Positions 13,001-24,307 of a stretch of DNA of 64,000 nt are shown one piece after another; positions within the stretch are counted from its first letter, which is position 1; each line of letters opens with the position of its first letter. The stretch spans positions 186,001 through 250,000 of the forward strand of contig VZSF01001384.1 of assembly GCA_013398295.1 (NCBI GenBank), in the 5' to 3' direction. Source of the DNA: Chionis minor. Taxonomy: Eukaryota > Chordata > Aves > Charadriiformes > Chionididae. The notes under the pieces are model-generated. The model saw nothing but the letters and a program-made list of their open reading frames with translations, ran no database searches and was not told the DNA's origin. The translations under genes and the position numbers were made by a program.

Positions 13001-16000
13001 GATGTCTTGTAGGTCCTTATTTTCAAGAACAGAAGTAATTGGGTCTTGGGGCACCTGGGATACACCTTAATTTGGCTGTTTGTGTCATACCTAATTGAGA
13101 AAGATTGCATTCTTGCAAAGTGACACTTTGTCCATACTGATAGCAGCAGTAGGGAACTGAGTAGGATTAAGATCTTGTTCATGCTTAGTTCTACTGTGTT
13201 ACCAATCTCTGGAGAGTGTCTTACTACAAAAGAATTATGGTCCAAGGCAATTTCCTTTGTCAACCGCTGTGGCTTTATAACTATAGAGGGAAAGACTGGA
13301 TGACACAGGGGATAAAGAACAAAAATGAGACAAAGGAAAAAAGCAAGAAAGTCATCCCTAATAAAATAACTGTTCTTATCCATTACTGAAGTTACATTGA
13401 ATGTTAAAAGACTACAGTTTATTTGCTTAGTACTGATGGATGACCAACCAACATTTGTTTGTTTCTAGCCACAGTACATAAGACTGTACAAACCATGTTT
13501 GACATCTCATATTAAAGTTATAGTAGCTATTTATTCAACATTTCAATTTCTAAGCACGGAATAAATATTTGTTCAAAGGGTTACATTATTAAATCTCCAT
13601 CCTGAAGTGAGCCTGGCTTCCTTCTGCATTCTCCATTACTGAGTTTTGGATATCAAGGGTTTTTTTATATGCTGTTTTATTTCAATATGCTTTATGTGAA
13701 TTAGCTGCAAGACAGACCTCAAGGTATGCATCCCTAGAAAACAGGGATTTCTTTCCTAAAGAAATTAAGAGAAATTTTGTTCTATGTTATTTAGTAGGCC
13801 TGCAGAACGAAAAACAAATCAAAGATATTTTCAATGCTATTTGTTGTTTACAGTATATTCTTTTTTTTGATGTAGTGTGCAAGTTGGCTGCGAGAGAACA
13901 GATGATAGGTATATTGAGCTTTGTTGATATGCACCCCGTGGGCCATTATAGAGCCTTTTTTACTTTGCTCTAGCATCACAATATAATTCAGGGGCAATTT
14001 AATTTATTTTTAGTCCTATAAGGGATGATTTTTTTTTTCTCTTCTGACAAATACGTATTTTTGACTGCTGCTTTAATGAGCAGTAAATGTGATGGAGTAC
14101 AGACATAGCACTTTTTGCACAGGTAGGTATATTGTGATGTACACTCACAAAAACACATACATGTATTATTCATACAAGCTATGATGCAAAAATGCAAATT
14201 ATAGGAAAACAGTTTGAATGAATATGTCAGTATAACCAGAAACATATATAACATACATATGTCTATGCATAGAGACTCATACACTTGAAGAGTAGACAAT
14301 TTTTTTGTTAGAAGCATGTTAAAAATAAGTTATTGAATGCCACTTGAGTAAGCAGTTTTATACATTGGATCACTTTCAGGATAGTAGTTAGATGAACTTC
14401 TGTACATGCCTTGTTATGCTTTTTAATCTATCAGTCTCCATCCTTAAATCTTACGGTGGCTGCACTGGCTGCAAAACCTTATTTATAAATGCTTATCAGA
14501 ATAACTGTGTATGTCCATACCTAATATTAATCATCCACAGAAGAGTTATATTTGGTCATTAAAATATTGACGCCTATATACTAGCTAATGTTAGACAAAT
14601 GTAGGACCTGAATTAGTGTGTTGTAATTGTTCAGGGCTTGGGAAAAATGTTTTCTCCAGTAGACACTGACATACAACGATGCAAAAAATGACCTAGGGTG
14701 AAATTTGGTTTGTAACTTCTGCCACCTGCAGCAGAACGGTTTGCATATTTTTAGAATTTTCATAATTTAAAAAAAAAAAAATCTTTTAGCATCTGAAACG
14801 TCTCAAAAGAAAAATTGTGTCTGGAGTAGATGCTGTATACCAAGACACCTTCTAGTGCAAGGAGTAACTAAACAGAATCTGGAAAACTTGATTAGGCAGT
14901 GAAGAGAAAGGAGAATGTCTAAATGGTATTCACAAAGATTAATTAAATTTGCTTTTAGTAGAATGTCAGCAAGGAAGAAAGACTGAAGTTCAGTAAGAGG
15001 ATGTTATTTGACATCCTACATTTCAAATAATGTACATGAAATTGCATTAAAATTGGTGGACATTTTTTGAAGAAGTCCCCAGTGGAAGAGATGCTGTAGG
15101 GACACTCACTAATGATCAGATTTAAACTTCCATGTATACCAACACTGGAGGCAAGTGGCCTTTTCACTCCAGGTATATCACTACTGCAAATGAAGGACTA
15201 CATGATAGAAATTAGTCATAGTCAAACATTTGCCACTATCTGCTTGGCCTATATGTTGCAGTTGTCTTTCAAACTATCTATCTTTCATAAGAAAAAATTA
15301 TGTCTTGCACTGTAACTTTGGATCTAGAGAGTGCTACAGAAGAACAAGAGCACAAGTATATGTTACTATTTTTAAATGTGCAAGGAGAGAAATTGTGTCT
15401 AAAATTACATTTTGTAATTTACAAACTGTTTAGCTGAATTAAGAAATTATTTTCTGAAATGTTGGAAGAATCTGATTTAACTAGGCAGTCTTAACTGTTC
15501 ATTCTCCTTTCAGGAAATCACAATGGTTTGTTATAAAGCAACATACTAAATGCTTTAAATGATAAATTACTGCCGGCTCTATGAGCTATCAGTCAGAAAA
15601 TAAGTAAGAAAAAGCAGGGGATATGCAGCAGAAATGACTATGATTTATACCAGTGCTGTTATAATCACATCACAGTACAGATTTGTTCTGAAGAACTCAG
15701 TTTAACACTTTGTGTACTCATATAGATCATATGTCTGTGCAGATATATTTGTCAAACTATGGTGTGTCTGACTTGAAAAACATTTAGCACAGATGACAGA
15801 TTTTAACCTCTAATTTTGACTTACGTAGGTAAGTATTATATAAAGATTAAACGCCAGTAAACAAGGAAACCAGCTACATAGGGTTGTATGGCTTTTGTCT
15901 GAAAACCATAAGAATAATGAGAGTCATTACCCCCTATAAACATGTTCATGAACATTGGTAGTGAGTTTGGCTTTTAGAACATTTGTGAAATTTTGATTGC

Positions 16001-16625
16001 AATTTGTCAGACACGTTGAAAGAAAAATCTATTAACTTGAAATGTAAGAGGGAAAAAACAAATTCATTATTGTTTCATTCCTTAAATAATTTTAATATTA
16101 GAATAGCTGAAGAACTCTTAAAATCATGAATTGAAAAACTTGGCTTCACTTCATTTTATTAGTGATTATTCACTATTGCAAATTGTACACAGTCAATTCA
16201 GTAATGATTAAAAAAGAAAACTTAAAATACCATGAGCACAGTGTTAAGTGTGAAATAGAAATTGCCTGAAGATTTGCTGAAGAGCCCACTGCATCAAAAT
16301 ATAAGACAGGCCTTCTCAGATGTCCTAAGAAAATAATACTTGAGCTTTGTGTTCTGGGAAACATTAAAATGTCATAAATAATTAATTAAATAATAATAAA
16401 AATTAATTATATTCATTAGATCTGTCCTCCATGTACTTGTCCAAGACCCCCTTTGAATTCATTAAAAGATTTTGCATTTGCAGTGTTATTCAGGGAGAAG
16501 TGAGGTGGACCGAATGAATTATCTGACATTGAACTCTCTATAGAATACAGCTTAAGGCTTTACCCAAAAAAGAGTGGTTGAATTTGGTATGATTAGTGGC
16601 GAAATAATAGAAGCAAATATATACA

Positions 16626-16912
16626 AGAAAGACAGGGACCTGTTAGAGTGGGTCTATTGGAGGACCACAAAATGATCAGAGGGATGGAACACCCCTCCTG
16701 TGAAGAAAGGCTGAGAGAGTTGAGGTTCTTCAACCTGGAGAAGAGAAGGCTCTGGGGAGACATTACTGCAGCCTTTCAATACTTAAAGAAGGGTTATAAG
16801 AGAGACAGAGACGGACTTTTTACCAAGGCCTACAGGACAAGGGGCAAGGGATGAGGGTGGTGAGACACTGGAACAGTTGCCCAGAGAAGTTGCAGATGTC
16901 CCATCATTTAAA
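16626..16912 (+). mobile_element. CR1 LINE fragment with internal deletions, lacking its 3' tail
   Basis: Plus-strand CR1 starting at the segment corresponding to AGAAGGACATGGACCTG of intact copies. It encodes EERLRELRFFNLEKRRLWGD and a decayed remainder. Compared with the copies at 17318 and 22472, about 70 bases are missing around 16850, where GGACAAGGGGCAAGGG joins directly to ATGAGGGTGGTGAGACACTGG. A smaller gap lies near 16831. It stops after CCCATCATTTAAA without the usual 3' end, so the tail was lost after insertion or diverged beyond recognition. Confidence 0.88.
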
Positions 16913-17317
16913 TGGAAAGATAGTAGTTTGTACTTTTCAAACACTCAACTGTAAAAATTCATATGATTCATAAATAACTAGATGCAAATATTTTTTTCAT
17001 TAATAGTATGATATTTTAAAAAACATTTTTGTCTTTAATTTGAGTTTGTTAATTCATGTGACAGTTGCTGGGACTTTTTACAGTCTTAATGCACAAATTT
17101 ATATGTAAATATTAATAAGATACAGATAATTTTTTTTTTTTCCTGTTTTTCTTGTCCTGGAAACTGCTTTCCATTTTTCATTGTTCTCTCAGTTCCTTCT
17201 TGAAAAAGAGATTTTGAACTCCTGCTTCATATGAACTCCTTCATCAGGTAGAGAAATAATGCTTTTAGCTTCTATGACTAGGCACTTCTAGTTTATGTTT
17301 TTAGGTCTACGTTACTA

Positions 17318-17739
17318 AGGACAGACTGAGAGAGTTGGAGTTGTTCAGATGGGAGAAAGGAAGGCTCCAGTGTGACCTTATTGTGAGCTTTCGGTACTTA
17401 AAGATGGCTTATAAAAAAGATGAGGACAAACTTTTTAGCAGGGTCTGTTGTGACAGGACAAGGGGTAATGGCTTTAAACTAAAAGAGGGAAGATTTAGAC
17501 TAGATATAAGGAAGACATTTTTTACAATGAAGGTGCTAAAAAAGTGGAACAGGTTGTCCGGGGAGGTGGTAGATGCCCCATCCCTGAAAACATTCAAAGT
17601 CAGGCTGGATGAGGCTCTGAGCAATTTGGTCTAGTTGAAGATGTCCCTGCTCATTGCAGGGGGAAGTTGGCCTAGATGACCTTTGAACATCCCTTCCAAT
17701 TCAAACTATTCTATGATTTTATGATTCTATGATTCTACG
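17318..17739 (+). mobile_element. CR1 LINE 3' end, 5'-truncated, with possible target duplication
   Basis: Antisense to SNTG1. It begins at the motif GACAGACTGAGAGAGTTGGA and runs to repeated ATTCTATG-like units at its 3' end, the hallmark of CR1. The reading frame MELFRWEKGRLQCDL through VRLDEALSNLV stays open for 99 codons (17335-17634), covering the extreme C-terminus of the CR1 polymerase, so this copy is less decayed than most here. The 8-mer TCTACGTT occurs just upstream (17306-17313) and overlapping the 3' end (17734-17741), compatible with a short target-site duplication. CR1 often leaves no clear duplication, so that part is uncertain. Confidence 0.94.
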
Positions 17740-19729
17740 TTTCACTTTATGTGAGTATACCAATATTGTTGAAGAATACTACCAGAATAGACACAACCTA
17801 AACCTGCCATCATAATGAAAATACCTGAACAAATTTTTGGCTCAGAGAATTGCAACCTTTATCTTTACACAACCTGATGGAGAGTAAGTAATCGTTTTCC
17901 TATTTAGATACTCATTAAAATGTGGTTGACACACTTAAGGCAGATTTGAAACAAGTTTTCATCCTATGGTTTGTTTGACAATTTCAACTGTATCAGTTAC
18001 TTGGCAACAGATTATGTTGCATTATACACTATTGTTTCTCCTCTCTTCCAACGCAATTGCATCAGAGCCATCCTTATCATCTCAAAATGCCTAACGCCTG
18101 ATTACCTAACAAAACAATATGTCCTCTTTTTTATCCGAGGTGCTGTACTTTATTCTAACACATAAACTAATTAAGGTGCAACACTGCAGGTAGGTTTCTG
18201 AGGGTACTAACTGCATTCTGCTCACAACACTGAAAGTTTTAAGATCCCACAATCTGCTTCCAAATAACAGGTAGAGAAGTTAAAAATAATACGTTTACTT
18301 CTTTTATATGTAAACAATGTCTGTGTAAAATCTTTTTTGTGAATCTTATGTAGTAGTTTATTTATGCTTATGCAATTTATTTAAGTGACTGTATAAAAGA
18401 AGCCTGAAAACACTTGCAAGGAATCTGTTGACAATGTAAGTACTGTTCTATCTGATTAGAAAACTTGGAGAGTTTCTCACTAGATTTGCTTATGTACCAC
18501 TTCCATTCAAATCACAAAAATGTGTATCTGTACTTGCGTGTACAAAAACTTGACTTTGAAGGGAGCTGCACGCTCTTCATTGGTTTTGTTAGACTTTATT
18601 TTTAGATTATGTGCTTTTTTAATGGGTAACAGAAGAACATAATGAATTTTGGGAAATCAAATAATTGCATTATATGTTCCATGAAAGATTCGTGAGACGA
18701 ATGAAGGAGTTTTTCCAAAGACTGGTGAAAAGTGAGAGAAAGACCTGCAAACAGCATGACTAGCATATGTGACACATACCTCTTAATGACAATTGCCAGA
18801 AGAGCATTCCCCAAGAAGCTTTTGTGTATTGCTTGTAGAACTAAAATATTTATGATTCCTGTGGGTTTTTTTGCTTTAAAGGCTCCATTTTGGGAGGTCT
18901 GGATTTGTAAGTGAGAAAAAAATAAGGTCTTGAGGTCTTCATATTGTAAGTTTGTACTGAGTTATATAGTCTCAGTTATCACTATCCATTTATTTTCTTG
19001 AATTTCTAATGTTCAGGTTCTCCATGCCTAATGAACGGATTAGTATGTGGCATATCTCTGGTACACATGCTATCTAACAGATCAGGCATTTTTAACACCA
19101 TGCCTTTATCTTAAACTGTACTCTCTGCTTGCCTGTTTTTCTGTATCAAAATAAAATGAAACAAACCCTGAAACTTTCAGGATTCTCCGTGTACTGACTC
19201 CTGAGCTTTACCAGCATGGTCTCTCCCTCTACTCAGGAAAATAAAACTGACTTCTAAAAGAAAAATCAGCAAGCATTAAGGCTTTTGATTTTATCACTTT
19301 AAAATGGAGACACAGAAAGTGCAAGAAATACAGTGGGAACATGGACAGTACAAGGGGAAATGGTGGAAGGGAAACTAGGAGACAACTGTAAGACTGAAAA
19401 ATGGGAAAGGGGGAATCACTTCTGCCAAAGCATGCAGCTGCTGGTTGGTTTCAGGAGCTTTGGAGACCTGAGTGACAAAGTACAGGGTTGATGATAGATT
19501 TGACAGATCAGCAGGAATGCCCTGCTCTTCCTTGCAGCCTGTATGTAAATGTAGTGAATGAGTGGTACCAACTGAGAGACTTCTAAGGCTAAGTCTGATA
19601 AATGCTTTGTGGACTGCTACCCACTGCAAGGCTGTCAGCAGAGAAGGAGGAGGAGCAGCACAGTATGACAACTGCACATGATGCAAAATGTACTACACTT
19701 TCTCTAGTTACAACTACAATCTATCCATT

Positions 19730-19774
19730 GCAATAAAAATGTCTTTCTCCACTGCAATAAAAATGTCTTTCCTC
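19730..19774. repeat. 24-bp tandem duplication
   Basis: The unit beginning GCAATAAAAATGTCTTTC occurs twice in direct succession with a 24-base period (19730 and 19754). The second copy carries a small change after CTTTC. A simple local duplication in intron DNA. Confidence 0.9.
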
Positions 19775-21990
19775 CAGTTCATGAGCAATTCTACATTTTT
19801 CTTTTCTGTCCACATAATGGCTATGAAGCCCTTCCTTTCCTGAAGGAAACCCCTTTGCACATCTGCTACCATTTCACACTTTGATGAAAACTCTTTCAGA
19901 TTCTGTAAAAATGTCCTCTTTCATCAGTATTTAGATCATGAAGATACCCAGACACTCAGCTGTAGTTAATGCTTGGCTTAAAATTTCAGAACTTGTTGGA
20001 TGCTGAGGCTAGATACCACCCCAGAAGGAACAGGTTCATTCCATGGTTTCATGGCTTTACAGATATAGGGAAGAGGAAAAAGTAAAATCACCTTGCACTC
20101 TTCCAATGTTTTATGGGCCTTCTCCAGTTTGGGTGACTTAGAATATGGAAAATTCTTTCTTGGCTTTCTTATGGTTGTCTTCAAGTCATCAGCTTCATTG
20201 TGAATCTTCTGCTACGTGTTTGTGCAGCATGGTTTTAGTTTGAGTAGGTTCCCAACCTACCTAGTCAGAACTCTTCTCACTTGAAATGGAAGTTAGATGC
20301 TTTTTTTTTTTGCTGCACTTGTTTTACTGTTGGAGTTTATAACATATTTTTAGTATTACCTATGTGACCTGGTAGGGAACATTGGGCAGTAGGAAGAGGA
20401 GAGAAGAGCTGAATGCAAATCTACTCGCAATGCTAACAATTGTCTTAGTGTTCCAGTAGTTAATTTTAATCCCTGAAATATTTTTCTGCTCTTTGCTATG
20501 AAAGAAAAAAATAATTTTAAAAACTATTTCTGAGGACAAAGAAGAATCTGTTTTATAAGTAACATCGTTCAAAGAGATGATGTCTCCAGAAATTTTGTAC
20601 AACTGGAAAGGCACAATGACTTACTGGAGAAAGCAAGACACTGAAGCTATATCTCTACTAGAACTTTTTTCTGTACCTGGAAATCTGCTGTACATTTTCT
20701 GAGGAGGTACTAAAAAGGATACCACACCCTTCAGCCATGGTAACATGTATGAAGGCAGTTCTCCTTGTGCTTTGCTATCTGAAATTTGGTGCATGCTTGT
20801 ACTGCAGATAATGGCTTTAAGAGTCTGAAGTCTTTTGAGAATCGGAGACGTGCAAGAGCTTTGAAGGAGATGCAAATTACCTTTACACAAAAGCATTGCT
20901 ATGATATTATTGGAAGATGGGGGAAAACATACACAGTTTTTGGTGCATGTGTTAAAATGCCACTGCATTTTAACTGCTGCACTGATTTTTTGTGCAGTAC
21001 CTCCTAAGTTGATAATCATGTATTTCATCGATGAATCATACAAGACTATTTGCTTAATAAAAAGAAATATGCATACACAAGTATTTGAATTTCAAATTCA
21101 CAAAACCTTGTGCAAACAAACAGTAGAATGGAGTGGGAAGAATAGAAGGGTTCTGATTAGTGGAGTAATGTGGTGGGAAGGGTTGACTTAAGATAGAGGA
21201 TAGTAGCATATTCTGGAGACAAAATGGCATTTTCAGCAATTGCTGGTGGCAACGCTGCAGTATCTCAAAGGAAAACGGGTATTGAAGAGAAACAGAACTC
21301 AGAAAACATATTTCACATTCTTCCATAACAGCAGTGTCAAGTGGTAGCAATAAAGCCTGCTTACGTTTTAGTACTTGTGAGCAATTAGTGCAAACCTAAA
21401 CATATGTAGGTTGTTGATTTTACTGAGATTTGGACTTGCATTAACATCATCTGGAAATTGATGTCATATTATTCACCTCATATAGCAAACTATTTCATCA
21501 GTTGTACTACACTTTTTTAAGGCTGACGGGAAAGGCATGTCATAGACACTATGGCTCATTTCTCTTTACAGACACCTGAACAAAAATATCTAAAACATAA
21601 ACTGAGAATTGCTGTAACAACACACCCTCCCGCTCATAAAACAGAGGAAAAGAAAGGCAGGTTCTTGTCAAAGCTCACAGATGAGCTTGAAACCAAGAAG
21701 ATTATTTCCTATCAAAACCAAGGACACACCAGCAAAAGAAACATCAAACTGAATCAATCTGGGCTTTCATGTGAAATTAAAGAATGAAGACTTGATGCTT
21801 GTTTCAGATTGATATTGGTATTGACTTGTCAATAACAAGCACACAGCAGAATACAATTTTTCACATGATTTAGAAATCACTCCTGAGTTTAAACTAAAAC
21901 ATGAGAGATTTGACAAGAGATGATCTGTTGCAATAACAGAAGTAAATTTTAAGAATGTACTATATATCCCAAAATGTAATAAATAACAAG

Positions 21991-22032
<42 letters not shown>

Positions 22033-22036
22033 TAAT
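21991..22036. repeat. AAT trinucleotide microsatellite
   Basis: About 13 consecutive AAT units, with a few imperfect ones at the right end, starting after CAAGG and ending AAAAATAATG. It lies within the SNTG1 intron, roughly 30 bases from the 5' splice site of the 22065-22157 exon. On the transcript strand it reads as ATT repeats just downstream of the donor. Length is likely to vary between individuals. Confidence 0.95.
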
Positions 22037-22064
22037 GTGATGGAAACAAGTCTTAGATCTTTAC

Positions 22065-22157
22065 CTTCGTGGCAGCATCAAAACAGACAAAGCCCATGCT
22101 AAAGTCGATGGTAAGTCCCATAAGATGACTCTCCAAAACACAGGCATACGTCTTGCA
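22065..22157 (-). CDS. SNTG1: SNTG1 internal coding exon (start of syntrophin-unique region), fourth in this window
   Basis: 93-bp exon, 31 codons, phase 0 at both ends. The peptide runs CKTYACVLESHLMG then LTIDFSMGFVCFDAATK. The acceptor is a clean TTTTATTTTACAG and the donor is AAG|GTAAAG. It matches SNTG1 at about residues 398-428, just after the PH domain, where the syntrophin-unique C-terminal region begins. That region takes part in binding dystrophin and dystrobrevin in the family. Two substitutions from remembered human sequence are conservative (Met for Thr after DFS, Val for Ile). An AAT microsatellite lies about 30 bases beyond the donor, on the intron side. Confidence 0.96.
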
Positions 22158-22471
22158 CTGTAAAATAAAAATAAGATAAGGAAGTTAACACAGAACAAAT
22201 TTCTTCAAATTCTTTACAGGACCAGTATTTATGTGTCTTAATTCTAATGTTTATATATCTCAACATTATTATCAGAAATAAGTAATTTTTGTGTAAATAG
22301 GTCAATTTACTGCCAGGGTATTTCAAATTAAAGGATTTATATCAGTGATGAAGTTATCTAAGTGTTGTAAAAAGAGGCTTTGCTTCCATTAGGGAAAAAA
22401 TAAATCAGAATCAGAATTGCCTCAGTGGTTTACCAATGACAACTACTAAAAGGGAAGTCTCATTATTTTCA

Positions 22472-22979
22472 ACCCACCTGGAATACTGCATCCAGCTCTG
22501 GAGGCCCCAACTTAAGAAGGACATGGACCTGTTGGAGTGAGCCCAGAGGAGGGCCACAACTATCATAAGAGGGCTGTAGCACCTCTCCTATGAGGACAGG
22601 CTGAGAGAACTGGGGTTGTTTAGCCTGGAGAAGAGAAGGTTCTGGGAAGACCTTATAGCAGCCTTCCAGTACCTAAACGGTGTCTACAGGAAAGATGGGA
22701 AGATGTAGCAATAATACAAGGGGTGAAAGTTTTAAACTGAAAGAGGGTAGATTTAGATAAGATATTCAGAAGAAATCCTTTACTGTGAGGGTGGTGAGAC
22801 ACTGGAACTGGCTCATCAGAGAAATTGTAGATGTCCCATTCCTGGAGGTGCTCAAGGACTGGTTGGATGGAGCTTTGAGCAACCAGGTCTAGCAGATGTC
22901 CCTGCCCATGGCATGGGGACTGGAACTAGATGATCTTTAAGGTCCCTTCCAACTCTAACCATTCTGTGATTCTATGATT
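22472..22979 (+). mobile_element. CR1 LINE 3' end, 5'-truncated
   Basis: The longest plus-strand CR1 copy here (about 508 bp). It starts in the segment encoding HLEYCIQLW-like residues (CACCTGGAATACTGCATCC), continues through CTATGAGGACAGGCTGAGAG and ends CATTCTGTGATTCTATGATT. Stops and small indels break the reading frame. It lies about 315 bases upstream of the 22065-22157 exon in transcription terms, antisense to the gene. No convincing flanking duplication. Confidence 0.94.
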
Positions 22980-24049
22980 TGGTTTGGTACCCAGTAACTT
23001 CCTCTAACATTAATATATTCCTTTTAGTTTTTTAAGAAAAAAATAAATGCATTTGTAAAATATCTCTTTGTTATGCTGTTCATTGTGGTTTTGTGTTGTC
23101 CTAAATCTCAGTGAAAAAGGTAATATTTCACACCATGTAGCAGCTGATGTAATCACATGAAATACCTTTTTTGCTTCAGCTAGTGGACCAATATATCTCA
23201 AAGGTTTCTATAAGAAACCTTGAAATCCTGAAAGACTTTCTCTTTCTATGACATTTAAATCTTTGCATCTATTTATTTCCATAACATAGCACTTCAACAC
23301 ATGCTGTGAGACACCTATTAATGCCATTTTCAAGATCAAAACTGTTGCTATGCCTGAAGGATGACTTCAGGTACAAAATGACAAACTTGTATTTTTCATC
23401 ACAAAGTCTGTAAAAAAATTAAGACATTTTCAAATCTGATGTGAGTTTCTTAAAGAAACCATTCTTATTTTACAGAAATTTTAACCTCCAGATTAAACAA
23501 AATGTAATTATATTCTTCAAATATTGCTGTAGACAATAAATATACAAAATGAGAACAAAGACTTCCATGACATATAACGTGTCAAAGAACCAAAAACTAA
23601 ATTGTAAACATGGGGACAACGTGAATTACTAAATTAACAGTGTTACAGAAGTATGTATCATTATTTTTTGCATTTTGATTATTAAGGATAACTCACTTGT
23701 GTTTACTTATATTTTCTTCGGGTGGATTTTTGGATTCTAAATGGTAATTCCCAGAACACAAGAAGCTGAAAGGCTCATTAACAGCTTCTAAGAGTTGGAA
23801 TAGGCATTGTCATGAAGGAAAATGCAGAAGTTCATAGCTATACAGATTCTTTGGTTAAGTTAAATCTGACTTTCTTGCACTTCAATATAGATTTATTGTC
23901 TGGAACTGAAATATTTGAGGGAATTTCTGTCGTGGTTGGGCTGGATTGGCCCAATCAAGCAGAATGACAGATTGTCTCCCCCACCCCTCTTTTCAAAGAG
24001 AGGAGGGATAGAGCAAAGAGACTTATGACTTTAGAAGGAACTAAACTAC

Positions 24050-24055
24050 TTTAAT
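24050..24055 (-). promoter_or_regulatory. Polyadenylation signal (ATTAAA) of the solo LTR
   Basis: The minus-strand hexamer ATTAAA follows the T/A-rich tract and lies about 120 bases before the LTR 3' end, the expected place for the R/U5 polyadenylation signal. Because the LTR is in gene-sense orientation, it could in principle terminate SNTG1 transcripts prematurely after the third exon of this window. Functional use is inference. Confidence 0.5.
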
Positions 24056-24297
24056 GAAATATTAATAATAAAATAATAAAAAGAAAATAATGAAATAGAC
24101 ACAAAACCGTATCAAGCTCCCAGGATGATGATCATGTCACCAGCAGGCATGGGGGAGGTCCTAGACTGGACTCAGTGACAGATGGGAACTGGATTCCAGA
24201 TCTGGATTCAGAATCACGATGAAAGGCAGATGAACAGACAGAGTCCTTCTCGGATGTTGGCCATTGAAGAAAGGGGGCTAACCCTTTGATCCCTCAG

Positions 24298-24307
24298 CGT
24301 TTATACC
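24298..24307 (-). promoter_or_regulatory. TATA box of the solo LTR
   Basis: The minus-strand sequence GGTATAAACG has its TATAAA core at 24300-24305. It sits about 345 bases into the 722-bp LTR, where avian ERVL LTRs place their promoter, just after CATGCTC. It would drive transcription leftward, in the SNTG1 sense. Whether it is active cannot be told from sequence. Confidence 0.55.

Larger units (their letters stand above)
7061..22064 (-). other. SNTG1: SNTG1 intron, 15.0 kb, complete
   Basis: Bounded by the donor of the 22065-22157 exon and the acceptor of the 6950-7060 exon. It holds two CR1 fragments about 400 bp apart (16626-16912 and 17318-17739), a 24-bp duplication near 19.74 kb and an AAT microsatellite near its 5' end. 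Several ORFs of 100-140 codons (8839-9223 on both strands, 12982-13383, 20621-21043) have no recognisable domain, and I treat them as chance. No other exon seen. Confidence 0.9.

Noticed and set aside
12982..13383. 133-codon minus-strand ORF with a hydrophobic N-terminal segment
   Set aside because: The hydrophobic stretch is expected from T-rich DNA read in this frame; no family resemblance and no exon boundaries.
20621..21043. 140-codon minus-strand ORF, the longest in the window
   Set aside because: No domain, no homology I recognise, no splice or promoter context, and composition like the surrounding intron; consistent with a chance frame.
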